Source of the DNA: Micromonospora zamorensis
GTDB taxonomy: Bacteria > Actinomycetota > Actinomycetes > Mycobacteriales > Micromonosporaceae
DNA length: 64,000 nt
Assembly: GCF_900090275.1 (NCBI RefSeq)
Contig: NZ_LT607755.1
Span: forward strand, 4,464,001 to 4,528,000
Direction: 5' to 3'
The notes beneath the pieces were generated by a model. That model saw only the letters and a program-made list of their open reading frames with translations. It was not told the origin of the DNA and did not search any database. The position numbers and the translations under genes are program-made. Positions 7,682 to 19,822 of this stretch are shown piece after piece (position 1 is the stretch's first letter; every line of letters begins with the position of its first letter).

Positions 7682-8371
7682 TCAGCCGGCGTCGAGCAGC
7701 GCGCGGCGGATGGTGGAGAGCAGCTGCCCGAGGCCGAACCCGGCCAACAGCACCCACACCGCGGTCGCCATGGTGATGGTGCCGGCGGCCAGCTCCGGCT
7801 CGATCAGCCCGGCCAGCCCCGCGACCAGCAGCCCGGCCAGCGCCACCGAGACCCGGGTGGGACGCTCGCCCACGGTGACCGCGCCGATGTCGCGCATGCC
7901 GGCGGCGACCGCCCGGGCTCGGACGTACTCGTGCAGCCAGGACAGCGCGCCACCCGCGACGACCAGCGCGCCCGGCGCGCCGAGCAGCCAGAACGCCAGC
8001 AACCACGCCACCTCACCGAGCCGGTCGGCAACCGAGTCGTAGACGTAGCCGAGCCGGGTGGTGCGGCTGGTGGCGACCGCCACCGCACCGTCCACGCTGT
8101 CCGCCACGGCGGCGAACAGCACGAACAACGCGCCCAGGAAGGGCCCGTTGCCCGGGCGGGTCACCAGCAACGGTACGCAGAAGCAGAGCAGCACCCCGGC
8201 CACTGTGACCGCGGTCGGGCTGACCCGCAGCCGGCCCAGCACATAGCCGACGTGGTACGCGAATCGCAGCCAGGCGCGGACCACCGGGGCCGCGACCCGA
8301 GGGTCGAACCCGCCGTGCAACCGCGCCCACGCCGTGGCGTACTGATCCCAGTTCAGCTGTGTGCCCACCAC
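7682..8371 (-). CDS. CDP-alcohol phosphatidyltransferase family membrane protein
   Basis: 229 residues with about six hydrophobic helices. The CDP-alcohol phosphotransferase motif D-x2-DG-x2-AR-x8-G-x3-D-x3-D reads here as DSVDGAVAVATSRTTRLG then YVYDSVAD, near residues 88-112: all aspartates and glycines are present, but the motif arginine of AR is valine. Such enzymes transfer a phosphoalcohol from CDP-lipid or CDP-alcohol to make phospholipid head groups. The substrate is unknown. It lies 44 bases downstream of metF on the same strand, converging on the carotenoid operon. Confidence 0.8.
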   Translation of the reverse strand: MVGTQLNWDQYATAWARLHGGFDPRVAAPVVRAWLRFAYHVGYVLGRLRVSPTAVTVAGVLLCFCVPLLVTRPGNGPFLGALFVLFAAVADSVDGAVAVATSRTTRLGYVYDSVADRLGEVAWLLAFWLLGAPGALVVAGGALSWLHEYVRARAVAAGMRDIGAVTVGERPTRVSVALAGLLVAGLAGLIEPELAAGTITMATAVWVLLAGFGLGQLLSTIRRALLDAG

Positions 8372-8415
8372 AGATCAACCGTCGTGCCGGGCATCAGGTG
8401 TCGCAGAAGCAACGT

Positions 8416-9333
8416 TCACACCCGCGCGCCGGCCTTCAGGTTCTGCCAGACCTCGCGCGTGGCCGTGGACCGGTTGAGGGTGATGAAGTGGATCCCGGGC
8501 ACACCCTCGTCCAGCAGTCGACGGCACATCTCGCTGGCCTGCTCGACGCCGAGCCGGCGGACGGCCTCCGGGTCGTCGGCGACACGCTCGAAGCGGGCCG
8601 CCAGCGCCGGCGGGAAGGGCGCGCCGGACAGCTGCACGGACCGCTCGATGGTGCCGATCTGGGTCACCGGCATCACCCCGGCCAGGATCGGGGTGTCGCA
8701 GCCGGCGGCGGCCACCCGGTCACGCAGCCGCAGGTAGTCGTCGGCGTCGAAGAACATCTGCGTGATCGCGAACTCCGCGCCGGCACGGCACTTGCGGACG
8801 AACTGCGCGGTGTCGCTGGCCACGTCGGGCGAGCGGGGATGCTTGTACGGGAAGGCGGCCACGCCGACGCTGAAGTCGCCGGCATCGCGCACCAGGCGGA
8901 CCAGGTCCTCGGCGTAGTCCACGCCCTCCGGGTGGCGGATCCACTCACCGCCCGGGTTGCCCGGCGGGTCCCCGCGGACCGCCAGCACGTTGCGCACTCC
9001 CACCCCGGCGAGCCGGCCGATCACGTGCCGCAGCTCGGCGACGGAGTGGTCGACAGCGGTCAGGTGGGCCATCGGCAGCAGTGTGGTGTCGGTGGCGATC
9101 CGTTCGGTCACCGCCACCGTGGTGTCCCGGGTCGACCCGCCCGCGCCGTACGTGATCGACACGAACGACGGGCGCAGTGACTCCAGTTCGCGGATGGCCT
9201 GCCAGAGCAGCCGCTCCCCGGCGTCGGTCTTGGGCGGGAAGAACTCGAACGAGAAGGTCGGCTGGCGCTCACGGATGAGCTCCCCGATCGCCGGTTGCGG
9301 ATTGGGGAGGACCGAAGGAAGACCGAGCGCCAC
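8416..9333 (-). CDS. metF: Methylenetetrahydrofolate reductase
   Basis: 305 residues, one MTHFR TIM-barrel domain, of the usual bacterial length. It reduces 5,10-methylene-THF to 5-methyl-THF for methionine synthesis using FAD. Signature segments: FSFEFFPPKT near residue 27, SITYGAGGSTRDTT with the catalytic region, HLTAVDHS, VLAVRGDPP, AAFPYKHPRS and EFAITQMFFDAD, and the C-terminal GIHFITLNRS. The neighbouring isoprenyl diphosphate synthase and Rv2175c/PknL genes reproduce the order around Rv2172c in mycobacteria. Confidence 0.93.
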   Translation of the reverse strand: MALGLPSVLPNPQPAIGELIRERQPTFSFEFFPPKTDAGERLLWQAIRELESLRPSFVSITYGAGGSTRDTTVAVTERIATDTTLLPMAHLTAVDHSVAELRHVIGRLAGVGVRNVLAVRGDPPGNPGGEWIRHPEGVDYAEDLVRLVRDAGDFSVGVAAFPYKHPRSPDVASDTAQFVRKCRAGAEFAITQMFFDADDYLRLRDRVAAAGCDTPILAGVMPVTQIGTIERSVQLSGAPFPPALAARFERVADDPEAVRRLGVEQASEMCRRLLDEGVPGIHFITLNRSTATREVWQNLKAGARV

Positions 9334-9581
9334 GACCCGACTCTAGCTGGCGACGCCACCGCGACCCAGGCGCTTCCCACCCGGTGACCCGTGCCGCCCC
9401 GCCCGTCCCCGGCGCGGTGGGCGCACGGGTGTCGTACCCCCGGGGTAGGAATGGGTGGCGTGGGAGGGGCGGCGGGGGCGGCTCCGGGTTCCGCGCGGGG
9501 GTCAGCAACCGAGCGGTGACGCCGGTCCCGGCCGGTCGGCCGGGCGGGTCGTCACCACACCGACGCCCGCCAGGAGGACCC

Positions 9582-9971
9582 GTGACCCCACCCGCAGCGC
9601 CGCGCCCCGCGCAGCTCGGGCCACTGCTGGCCCGCTGCCGGCTGGCCCGCGGCTGGAGCCAGCAGCGCGCCGCCGCCGAGTTGTGTGCCGCTTCCGGAGT
9701 GCCGACGCTGAGCCGGCATGAGGTGTCCCGCTGGGAACGACAGCGCCGCGTGCCCGGCGGTTTCTGGCTCGGCTGGCTCGCCGTCGTCCTGGACGTGCCG
9801 CTGGTGACGCTCGCCGAGGCCGCCGCAGCCGCCCGTCGGGCCGGCTCGACAGGAGCCGCCGGTCCGGGCCGCACCGCACGGGCCGGCGCGCCACCGGCGG
9901 GGCGCACCGGTCCGGGCCGCACCGGCGGGACTACGCGTGGCGGGAGAGCGCGGGTCAGGACGACCCGCTAG
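9582..9971 (+). CDS. XRE-type helix-turn-helix protein
   Basis: 129 residues. The GTG at 9582 was chosen because AGGAGG lies just upstream, and the longer upstream reading frame is low-complexity and unlike protein. Residues 10-75 form a Cro/CI HTH: LGPLLARCRLARGWSQQRAA, then SRHEVSRWERQRRVPGGFW, with a WL..VLDVPL continuation. The last 45 residues are Gly/Arg/Thr-rich and probably disordered. It ends nine bases before the isoprenyl diphosphate synthase gene, so the two are probably one transcript. Target unknown. Confidence 0.7.
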   Translation: MTPPAAPRPAQLGPLLARCRLARGWSQQRAAAELCAASGVPTLSRHEVSRWERQRRVPGGFWLGWLAVVLDVPLVTLAEAAAAARRAGSTGAAGPGRTARAGAPPAGRTGPGRTGGTTRGGRARVRTTR

Positions 9972-9980
9972 CGTCGGGGA

Positions 9981-11063
9981 GTGACCCAAGCTGCTCCCGT
10001 GTCTCCCGTCGACCGCGCCGGCCTGCGCCAACGCGTCGACAAGGCCCTCACCGAATTCCTCGCCGGTCAACGGGGCCGGCTCGCCGCCGTGGATGACGCC
10101 CTCGCCCCGGTGGCCGAGGCGATCGAGGCTTTCGTGCTCGGCGGCGGCAAGCGGCTGCGTCCGGCATTCGCCTACTGGGGGTTCCGGGGCGCTGGCGGGG
10201 TGGACGGCGACCAGGTGGTCACTGCCCTGGCCGCGCTGGAGTTCGTCCAGGCCAGCGCCCTGATCCACGACGACCTGATGGACCGCTCCGACACTCGCCG
10301 CGGCGAGCCCGCGGTGCACCGGCGGTTCGCCGCGCGGCACCGGCAGTCCGGCTGGGGCGGCGACCCGGACGGCTTCGGCGACGCCGCGGCCCTCCTGCTC
10401 GGCGATCTCTGCCTGGTCTGGTCCGACGAGCTGCTGCACTCCTCGGGCCTGGATCTCCAGGCGTTGGCCCGGGCTCGGCCGGTCTTCGACGAGATGCGCA
10501 CCGAGGTCACCGTCGGTCAGTACCTCGACGTGTTGACGCAGGCCACCGGGGACACCTCGGTGGAACGCGCCAGCAAGGTCGCCCGCTACAAGTCCGCGAA
10601 ATACACGGTCGAGCGTCCGCTGCTGCTCGGCGCCGCGCTGGCCGACGCGACGGCCGACGTGCGGACGGCCTACTCGGCGTACGGGCTGCCGCTGGGCGAG
10701 GCGTTCCAGCTCCGCGACGACGTGCTGGGGGTCTTCGGTGACCCGGCGCTGACCGGTAAGCCGGCCGGGGACGACCTGCGGGAGGGCAAGCGCACCTTCC
10801 TCGTGGCAGCGGCCGGGGAGGCAACCGACGACGCGGGCCGCGAGCTGCTGTTCAGCCGGCTCGGCGACCCGGAGCTGGACGAGCAGGGGGTGGCCCGGCT
10901 CCACGAGCTGATCACCGCGAGCGGGGCTCTCGCCCGCACCGAGCAGCGGATCGTCACGCTCACCGACGCCGCGCTGGCCGCCCTGACCGCCGTCGACCTC
11001 GACACCGAGGCCCGCCAAGCCCTGGTGGACCTGGCCATAGCCGCAACCCGCCGAGCCGACTAA
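9981..11063 (+). CDS. idsA: Polyprenyl (geranylgeranyl) diphosphate synthase
   Basis: 360 residues, GTG start. It condenses IPP with allylic diphosphates. The first aspartate-rich motif is IHDDLMDRSDTRRG near residue 98 and the second is FQLRDDVLGVFGD near residue 242; GGGKRLRPAF at residue 54 binds IPP. Residues before the first DDxxD (LEFVQASALIHDD) have no bulky aromatic immediately upstream, which fits a C20 or longer product, though chain length cannot be fixed by eye. It could supply GGPP for the carotenoid genes upstream. The homologous position in M. tuberculosis is idsA2 (Rv2173). Confidence 0.88.
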   Translation: MTQAAPVSPVDRAGLRQRVDKALTEFLAGQRGRLAAVDDALAPVAEAIEAFVLGGGKRLRPAFAYWGFRGAGGVDGDQVVTALAALEFVQASALIHDDLMDRSDTRRGEPAVHRRFAARHRQSGWGGDPDGFGDAAALLLGDLCLVWSDELLHSSGLDLQALARARPVFDEMRTEVTVGQYLDVLTQATGDTSVERASKVARYKSAKYTVERPLLLGAALADATADVRTAYSAYGLPLGEAFQLRDDVLGVFGDPALTGKPAGDDLREGKRTFLVAAAGEATDDAGRELLFSRLGDPELDEQGVARLHELITASGALARTEQRIVTLTDAALAALTAVDLDTEARQALVDLAIAATRRAD

Positions 11064-11099
11064 CCCACCCCACCCCGGCCCCCGGCCCCCTCTCCCCCG

Positions 11100-11160
11100 G
11101 TCGATCATGAAGTTAGCGGCGTCCGCGACGGCGTGTCGCGCCGCTAACTTCATGATCGAC
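11100..11160. terminator. 22-bp-stem palindrome between convergent genes (family C)
   Basis: Left arm 11100-11121 (GTCGATCATGAAGTTAGCGG then CG) is perfectly complementary to 11139-11160, with a 17-base loop. It lies between convergent idsA and the Rv2175c-like gene and would form a strong hairpin in both transcripts, consistent with a bidirectional terminator without U tail. Its GATC-tipped layout resembles the family B and D palindromes in this window. Confidence 0.75.
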
Positions 11161-11194
11161 GGGGTGGGTGGGGTTCCCGGGGGTGGGGGTGGGG

Positions 11195-11584
11195 TTAGAA
11201 GGCTTGGGCTTGGGCTCTGCGCTTTACCTCGCGGGCCTGGTCGCCCGACAGGGCGGCTGCGGCGGTGGCGCCGGGGAGGGTGTCGTCCGGCTCGTAGAGC
11301 CAGCGCAGCGCGGCCTCGTCGTCGTAGCCGTTGTCGGAGAGCAGGTTGAGCACGCCGGGCAGGTGCTTGAGCACTGTCTCGTTGGCCACCAGGTCCGCCG
11401 GGATCCGGCGGACGCCGTCGCGGCGGACCGACAGCAACTCCCGGTCACGGATCATCTGGTGCACCTTGCTGATCGACACGTCGAGGCGCTCGGCGACGTC
11501 GGGCAGGGTCAGCCAACCGGCCGGGTCGGTGGGTCCGGCGAGCTCCGGGCCGGGGACGGCCTGGTCGGGTACGGGTTCGGTCAC
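11195..11584 (-). CDS. Rv2175c-like DNA-binding protein
   Basis: 129 residues from GTG at 11584. A winged-helix/HTH part (GWLTLPDVAERLDVSISKVH, MIRDRELLSVRRDGVRRIPA) is followed by the C-terminal Rv2175c domain LVANETVLKHLPGVLNLLSD and DEAALRWLYEPDDTLPG. In M. tuberculosis Rv2175c binds DNA and is phosphorylated by PknL, whose gene lies next to it. The same divergent pair is found here, 188 bases apart. A longer reading frame to 11746 exists, but its extra residues look non-coding. Confidence 0.88.
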   Translation of the reverse strand: MTEPVPDQAVPGPELAGPTDPAGWLTLPDVAERLDVSISKVHQMIRDRELLSVRRDGVRRIPADLVANETVLKHLPGVLNLLSDNGYDDEAALRWLYEPDDTLPGATAAAALSGDQAREVKRRAQAQAF

Positions 11585-11772
11585 CCGACCACCCTGCCAC
11601 GTCGTCGCCACGACGAGCCACCGGCACCCCGGACGACCGATCGGCGCCCGGTCCCGTACGCGGCGCTGACCAGCGGATGAGTGGCGGCGAGCGCGGCGGG
11701 ACGTTCCAGTTCGGCGTACGGCTGTAGCATCCTGTTCATCCTTCACCCCCTGGACACATAGACTCCCTGCCG

Positions 11773-13758
11773 ATGGACACTCAGGTCGCCGACACGTTGC
11801 TGGGCTCGCTGATCGACGGGCGCTACCGCATTCGCGGTCGCGTGGCCCGTGGTGGCATGGCGACCGTGTACACCGCCACCGACGAGCGCCTCGAGCGCAC
11901 CGTCGCTGTAAAGATCATTCACCCGACCCAGGCGCCGGAGGCCCGAGCCCGGATCGCCAACTTCGTGGCCCGGTTCACCGACGAGGCGAAGACCATCGCC
12001 CGGCTGACCCACCCGAACGTGGTGGCGGTCTACGACCAGGGCACCCACGCCGGTCTGCCGTACCTGGTGATGGAGTACGTCCGCGGTCGCACGCTGCGCG
12101 ACGTGCTGGCCGAGCGTCGCCGGCTCAACCCGGACGAGGCGCTGGCCATCGTCGAGCAGATGCTCGCCGCGATCGCCGCCGCGCACCGGTCCGGTCTGGT
12201 GCACCGCGACGTCAAGCCGGAGAACGTGCTGGTCGCCGAGGCACCCACCGGCGGCGTCGCCAACCTGGTCGACAGCGTCGTCAAGGTGGCCGACTTCGGG
12301 CTGGCCCGGGCGGTCGAGGCGAGCGCCGACGAGGAGCAGGGCAACCAGCTGATGGCCACCGTGGCGTACGTCGCCCCGGAGCTGGTCACCGAGGGCCGTG
12401 CCGATCCACGTACCGACGTCTACTCGGCCGGCATCGTGCTGTTCGAGATGCTCACCGGCCGCGTGCCCTACGACGGGGACCGCCCGGTGGACGTCGCCTG
12501 GCAGCACGTCGACCGGGACGTGCCGGCACCCTCGACGCTGGTGCCCGGCCTGCCGTCGGTCCTCGACGACCTGGTGCAGCGGGCGACTCGGCGCGATCCC
12601 GACGCGCGGCCCGCCGACGCCGGAGCGCTGCTGACCGAGGTGCAGGTCGCCCGGGATCGCCTGGGCGACGCCAACAGCCACACCGCCGTGCTCCGCCCGG
12701 TGAGCGGCGAGCCACTCTCTCAGCCGACCATGATGGTCGCGACGGTCCGCCCTTCCGACCGCCCGTCCTGGGCGCGGTTGCCCGAGGGTGCCAGCAGCCA
12801 GGGGCCGGGTCGACGTCGGGCCGCTCCGGAGCCCGCAGACAGCCTGGGGTCCCGACTCGCAGCGTTGCGCAGCACCCTGATGGCGAGCCAACGCGGCCGG
12901 CTGGCCGTCGCGGCCGTGGTGGTGACGCTGGGCCTGGTGGCCGCGATCGGTGGTTGGTGGTTCGGTGTCGGTCGTTACACCGATGCCCCGCAGCTGGTGA
13001 GCTTGAGCAAGGCCGAGGCGCAGGCGCAGGCCGACCGTGCCGGGCTCACCCTGAAGTACGGTGAGCCGCGCTTCGACGAGCAGGCCCCGAAGGACAGCGT
13101 GCTGGCGCAGAGCCCGGCGTCCGCCACCAGGATCGTCAAGGGTGGCGCGATCACCCTGACCCTCTCCCTCGGCCCGGAGCGTTTCCCCGTGCCGGACGTG
13201 ATCGGCAAGGAGTTCGAGCTTGCCGAGGCGGACCTGGTCAACGTGAAGCTGGTGGTGGCCAAGGGAGCCTCCCGCTACGACGACAGCCTGCCGTCCGGGG
13301 TTGTGCTGGACACCTCCCCCAAGGTGGGCAGCGAGGTCAAACCCGGCGCGAAGATCACCCTCATTGTGAGCCGGGGCAGGGCGCCGGTGTCGGTGCCGAA
13401 CCTGGTCGGAAAGAGCCTGACCGAGGCCCGGACCATTCTGGCCCAGCTCAACCTGGTGCTGGTGCCGACCTACAAGGACTCCGACAAGCCCAGGGACGAG
13501 ATCCTCGGCCAGAGCCCCGCCGATGGCGCCGGCGTGGAAAAGGGCACCCAGGTCAAGCTGGACGTCAGCAAGGGCCCGCCGGCGATCGTCGTGCCCCGGG
13601 TGATCGACCTGCCGTGTCAGCAGGCCAAGCAGGCGTTGGAGAGCCAGGGCTTCCCGGTGACCGTCGTGGTCAACCCGAACGCCGTGGTCCGGATCCAGGT
13701 CCCGGGCGAGAATTCGCAGGTGCCGCCGGGCACCCCGGTCACCCTCACGTGCTTCTGA
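11773..13758 (+). CDS. pknL: PASTA-domain Ser/Thr protein kinase (PknL-like)
   Basis: 661 residues. Kinase domain about 18-290: glycine loop VARGGMATVY, lysine in VAVKIIH, catalytic HRDVKPEN near residue 145, DFG in VADFGLARA, and APE in VAPELV. A basic juxtamembrane region leads to one transmembrane helix at about 376-398 (LAVAAVVVTLGLVAAIGGWW), then four extracellular PASTA repeats to the end, e.g. VPDVIGKEFELAEADL and VPNLVGKSLTEARTIL. PASTA kinases sense muropeptides or lipid II and regulate growth. The divergent Rv2175c-like protein is the likely substrate. All catalytic motifs are intact. Confidence 0.93.
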   Translation: MDTQVADTLLGSLIDGRYRIRGRVARGGMATVYTATDERLERTVAVKIIHPTQAPEARARIANFVARFTDEAKTIARLTHPNVVAVYDQGTHAGLPYLVMEYVRGRTLRDVLAERRRLNPDEALAIVEQMLAAIAAAHRSGLVHRDVKPENVLVAEAPTGGVANLVDSVVKVADFGLARAVEASADEEQGNQLMATVAYVAPELVTEGRADPRTDVYSAGIVLFEMLTGRVPYDGDRPVDVAWQHVDRDVPAPSTLVPGLPSVLDDLVQRATRRDPDARPADAGALLTEVQVARDRLGDANSHTAVLRPVSGEPLSQPTMMVATVRPSDRPSWARLPEGASSQGPGRRRAAPEPADSLGSRLAALRSTLMASQRGRLAVAAVVVTLGLVAAIGGWWFGVGRYTDAPQLVSLSKAEAQAQADRAGLTLKYGEPRFDEQAPKDSVLAQSPASATRIVKGGAITLTLSLGPERFPVPDVIGKEFELAEADLVNVKLVVAKGASRYDDSLPSGVVLDTSPKVGSEVKPGAKITLIVSRGRAPVSVPNLVGKSLTEARTILAQLNLVLVPTYKDSDKPRDEILGQSPADGAGVEKGTQVKLDVSKGPPAIVVPRVIDLPCQQAKQALESQGFPVTVVVNPNAVVRIQVPGENSQVPPGTPVTLTCF

Positions 13759-14630
13759 TGCCGGCGGTCACCTCGCGTCCGGTGGGCGCGCACACTCCGA
13801 CCTCCGGTGGGCTGGCCAAGGCCGCCCTGCCGTACGCCGACGCGACGGGCGCCCAGGTGGTGCAGGTCTACGTCTCCAACTCGCGGGGTTGGGCGCTGCC
13901 CAACGGTGACCCCGTGCAGGACGCCCTGTTCCGCGACGGCTGCGCCGAGCGGGGCATTCCGGCGTTCATCCACGCCTCGCTGCTGGTCAACCTCGGCTCG
14001 CCCACCCCGGCCACTGTCGAGAAGTCGGCACAGACGCTGGCGCACGCGTTGCGTCGGGGCGTGGCGATCGGTGCTCAGGCGGTGGTGTTCCACGCCGGCA
14101 GTTCGGTGGACGAGGGGTACGCCGAGGCGGCGATGCGACAGGTCCGCGAGGAGTTGCTGCCGCTGCTCGACTGGGCCGCCGAAGCCGGCGGGCCGATGCT
14201 GCTGGTCGAGCCGAGCGCGGGCGGTGGTCGGTCACTGGCCTCCCGGGTGGAGCAGCTCGGGCCCTATCTCGACGCGGTGGACCGGCACCCCATGCTCGGG
14301 GTCTGCTTCGACACCTGCCACGCCTGGGCGGCCGGTCACGACCTGGCGGCCGAGGGCGGCATGACGGCGACCCTGGACACGCTGGTGGCCACGGTCGGTG
14401 CGGACCGGCTGCGGCTGGTCCACGCCAACGACTCGAAGGATCTGTGCGGCTCCACCCGGGACCGGCACGAGAACATCGGCAAGGGCACCATCGGCGAGCC
14501 CGCCTTCGCCGAGCTGATGACCCACCCCGCCACCGCCGGCGTCCCCTTCGTCGTGGAGACCCCGAGCGAGAAGCAAATCGGCCACACCGCCGACATAACA
14601 ACCCTGACCCGCCTGACCCCAGCCCCCTGA
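13758..14630 (+). CDS. nfo: Endonuclease IV (AP endonuclease)
   Basis: 290 residues. ATG at 13758 shares one base with the kinase stop (TGATG), so the two are coupled. The AP-endonuclease-2 TIM barrel is recognisable with metal ligands in AVVFHAGSS (His), MLLVEPSAGGG (Glu), VCFDTCHAWAAGHD (Asp and two His), LVHANDSKD (His/Asp), RHENIGKGTIG (His) and VVETPSE (Glu). It cleaves at abasic sites in base excision repair. Length is typical. Pairing with a PASTA kinase gene is a matter of position, with no known functional link. Confidence 0.9.
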   Translation: MPAVTSRPVGAHTPTSGGLAKAALPYADATGAQVVQVYVSNSRGWALPNGDPVQDALFRDGCAERGIPAFIHASLLVNLGSPTPATVEKSAQTLAHALRRGVAIGAQAVVFHAGSSVDEGYAEAAMRQVREELLPLLDWAAEAGGPMLLVEPSAGGGRSLASRVEQLGPYLDAVDRHPMLGVCFDTCHAWAAGHDLAAEGGMTATLDTLVATVGADRLRLVHANDSKDLCGSTRDRHENIGKGTIGEPAFAELMTHPATAGVPFVVETPSEKQIGHTADITTLTRLTPAP

Positions 14631-14657
14631 TCCCCACCCCACCCCTGACCCCACCTC

Positions 14658-14717
14658 GGTGATCAAGAGGTTTGCGTCATCCGGAGGCCGGAATCTGACG
14701 CGAACCTCTTGATCACC
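14658..14717. terminator. Palindrome family B copy 1 between convergent genes
   Basis: Arms 14658-14679 (GGTGATCAAGAGGTTTGCGT then CA) and 14696-14717 pair over 22 bp with one mismatch around a 16-base loop. The TGATCA-to-TGATCA core is 56 bp, the same as copy 2 at 20451-20506. It lies between the convergent nfo and threonine aldolase genes, and is likely a bidirectional terminator. Confidence 0.8.
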
Positions 14718-14770
14718 AGGCCGTGGGAGGGCGCCGGATCACCGGGTCGTGCGAGGGCGCCGGCCGGAGG

Positions 14771-15805
14771 TCAGGACGCGGCGAGGATGCGGGGCAGGGC
14801 CGCGACCGCGCGGTCGATGGCCGCGTCGTCGAGGCCCAGGTGGGTGACCAGGCGGGCGGTGCGGGGGCCGAGCACCGAGATGAGTACGCCCTCGGCCCGC
14901 GCCGCGGCGGCCAGGGCCCGCGCGTCCAGGGTGTGCTTGGTGAGATCCAACGCGACCAGGTTGGTGCGAACCGTGGTGGCCAGCACGCCGAACGGCGCGA
15001 CCGCCTCGGCGAGCCGGGCCGCCTTCGCGTGGTCGTCGGCCAGCCGGTCGACGTGGTGCGCGAGCGCGTACCGACCGGCCGCAGCGAGGATGCCGGCCTG
15101 ACGCATGCCGCCGCCCATCCGCTTACGGATCATCCGAGCTCGCTCGATCTTGTCCGCGCTGCCCACCACCAGCGAGCCGACCGGCGCGCCGAGGCCCTTG
15201 GAGAGGCACACCGACAGCGTGTCGAACAGCCGGCCGTACTCGATCAGGGGCACCCCGTCCGCGACGTGCGCGTGCCAGATCCGAGCACCGTCGCAGTGCA
15301 ACGCGACACCCGCGTCGTCGGCGACCCCCCGCAGATCCCGCAGGGTGGCCAGCGGAATCACGCCGCCACCGCCCCGGTTGTGGGTCTGCTCGACGGCGAC
15401 CGCGCGGGTCGGAACGGCGAAGTAGCCGTCCGGCCGGATCATCCCGGCCACCACCTCCGGGTCGATGTCCGCGCCCACCGCAGGCCAGGTCCGCGAGGAG
15501 ATCCCGCCGTACGCGGCCGCGGCGCCAATCTCGTACGTGACCACGTGCGCGTCCGCGTCGCAGAGCAGCTCGTCGCCGGGCGACACCAGCAGTTGCAGGG
15601 CGATCTGGTTGGCCATCGACCCGCTCGGGGCGAACAGCGCCGCCTCGTGCCCGAACAACGCGGCGACCTCGGCCTCCAGCGCGTTGACGCTCGGGTCCTC
15701 GCCGTAGACGTCGTCACCGACCTCGGCGGTGGCCATCGCCTCCCGCATCCCGGCGGTGGGCCGGGTCACCGTGTCGGAACGCAGGTCCACGAACAGATCA
15801 GCCAT
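14771..15805 (-). CDS. Low-specificity L-threonine aldolase
   Basis: 344 residues, PLP-dependent fold type I. It cleaves threonine or allo-threonine to glycine and acetaldehyde. Features: [19 protein letters not shown] at the N terminus, [39 protein letters not shown] and the PLP lysine in [14 protein letters not shown] near residue 200, followed by [12 protein letters not shown]. Start ATG at 15805 is preceded by GAAGGGA, which is the end of the first 58-bp tandem repeat unit. Some related sequences are annotated as beta-eliminating lyases, so the exact substrate is not certain. Confidence 0.88.
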   Translation of the reverse strand: MADLFVDLRSDTVTRPTAGMREAMATAEVGDDVYGEDPSVNALEAEVAALFGHEAALFAPSGSMANQIALQLLVSPGDELLCDADAHVVTYEIGAAAAYGGISSRTWPAVGADIDPEVVAGMIRPDGYFAVPTRAVAVEQTHNRGGGGVIPLATLRDLRGVADDAGVALHCDGARIWHAHVADGVPLIEYGRLFDTLSVCLSKGLGAPVGSLVVGSADKIERARMIRKRMGGGMRQAGILAAAGRYALAHHVDRLADDHAKAARLAEAVAPFGVLATTVRTNLVALDLTKHTLDARALAAAARAEGVLISVLGPRTARLVTHLGLDDAAIDRAVAALPRILAAS

Positions 15806-15810
15806 GATCA

Positions 15811-17465
<1,655 letters not shown>

Positions 17466-17981
17466 TCAGGACGCGGGGGTGGGTGCGACGCCGGCCGGCG
17501 GCGCTTCGGCACCCGGCGGGCCGGTGGGCGCCTCTCCGGCGATGCACCAGTCGCTGCCGTCGCGGGTCACGGTGAACACCAGCGGCCGGGTGACGGTGCG
17601 CTTGCCGGCGGTGACCGAGACCGAGACGCTGACCTCCTGCCCGAGCGGACCGGACCGGATGTCCGTGATGGCCGCCTCCGGCACCTGGAAGTGGTCGGCG
17701 AAGTCACCGTTGGGCCCGGTGGCACCCAGGTCGAAGCCGTCGTGCAGGAGAGCGCAGAGCTGGCTGCGGCCGGCGGCGACGTCCTTCGCGGTCATCGCGT
17801 CGAGGTACGCCTGCACGCGCTCACGGGAGCGGGCGGCGGCCTCCTCGGCGGGGGCCCGCGCGGGCTTGGGCGTGGGCTCGGCCTTGGTGTCGCCGCCGCC
17901 GATCCCGCAGCCGACCAGGGCGACCGGCAGCAGCACCAGCCCGGCGGCGGTTGCCGCCAGCCTGCGGTGGGTCGGGCGCAT
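17466..17981 (-). CDS. Secreted lipoprotein, unknown function
   Basis: 171 residues from ATG 17981, which has GGAGG upstream. The signal sequence RRLAATAAGLVLLPVALVGC ends in the lipobox LVGC, so the mature protein is probably anchored on the outer face of the membrane by a lipidated cysteine. An Ala/Pro/Lys linker is followed by a domain with a helix (RSRERVQAYLDAMTAKDVAA) and beta strands ending in DGSDWCIAG, similar in style to Ntf2/DUF4878-like lipoproteins. The C terminus is Pro/Ala-rich. No function can be assigned. Confidence 0.8.
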   Translation of the reverse strand: MRPTHRRLAATAAGLVLLPVALVGCGIGGGDTKAEPTPKPARAPAEEAAARSRERVQAYLDAMTAKDVAAGRSQLCALLHDGFDLGATGPNGDFADHFQVPEAAITDIRSGPLGQEVSVSVSVTAGKRTVTRPLVFTVTRDGSDWCIAGEAPTGPPGAEAPPAGVAPTPAS

Positions 17982-18167
17982 GACCACCTCCGTCGCCGGT
18001 GCCATCGAGATCGAGACGTGCCGAGCCGCGAGTCTGCCACATCAAGCTGGGCCAGCCCAATGACGGCGGCCCGGCCGACGCTGGGCGCCGGCCGGGCCGT
18101 GGTGTCACGGGCGGGGAGGGACGGTGCGGGCCCCTCCCCGCCGTGTGGGTGTTGCGCCGGCATCGGC

Positions 18168-19787
<1,620 letters not shown>

Positions 19788-19805
19788 GAGGCGTCTCCCG
19801 AACTG

Positions 19806-19822
19806 TTAGGAAACTTTCCAAA
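19806..19822. promoter_or_regulatory. Candidate operator upstream of the chitinase gene
   Basis: TTAGGAAACTTTCCAAA contains the perfect GGAAA-C-TTTCC palindrome (19809-19819), with one mismatch in its outer arms. It lies 19 bases upstream of the chitinase start. The regulator is not known to me; I do not see a DasR-type site. Confidence 0.5.

Noticed and set aside
2368..11063. Complete carotenoid or terpene biosynthetic gene cluster
   Set aside because: Only end-group tailoring genes and a prenyl diphosphate synthase are present; phytoene synthase, cyclase and aryl-ring genes are absent, so it is a partial pathway locus.
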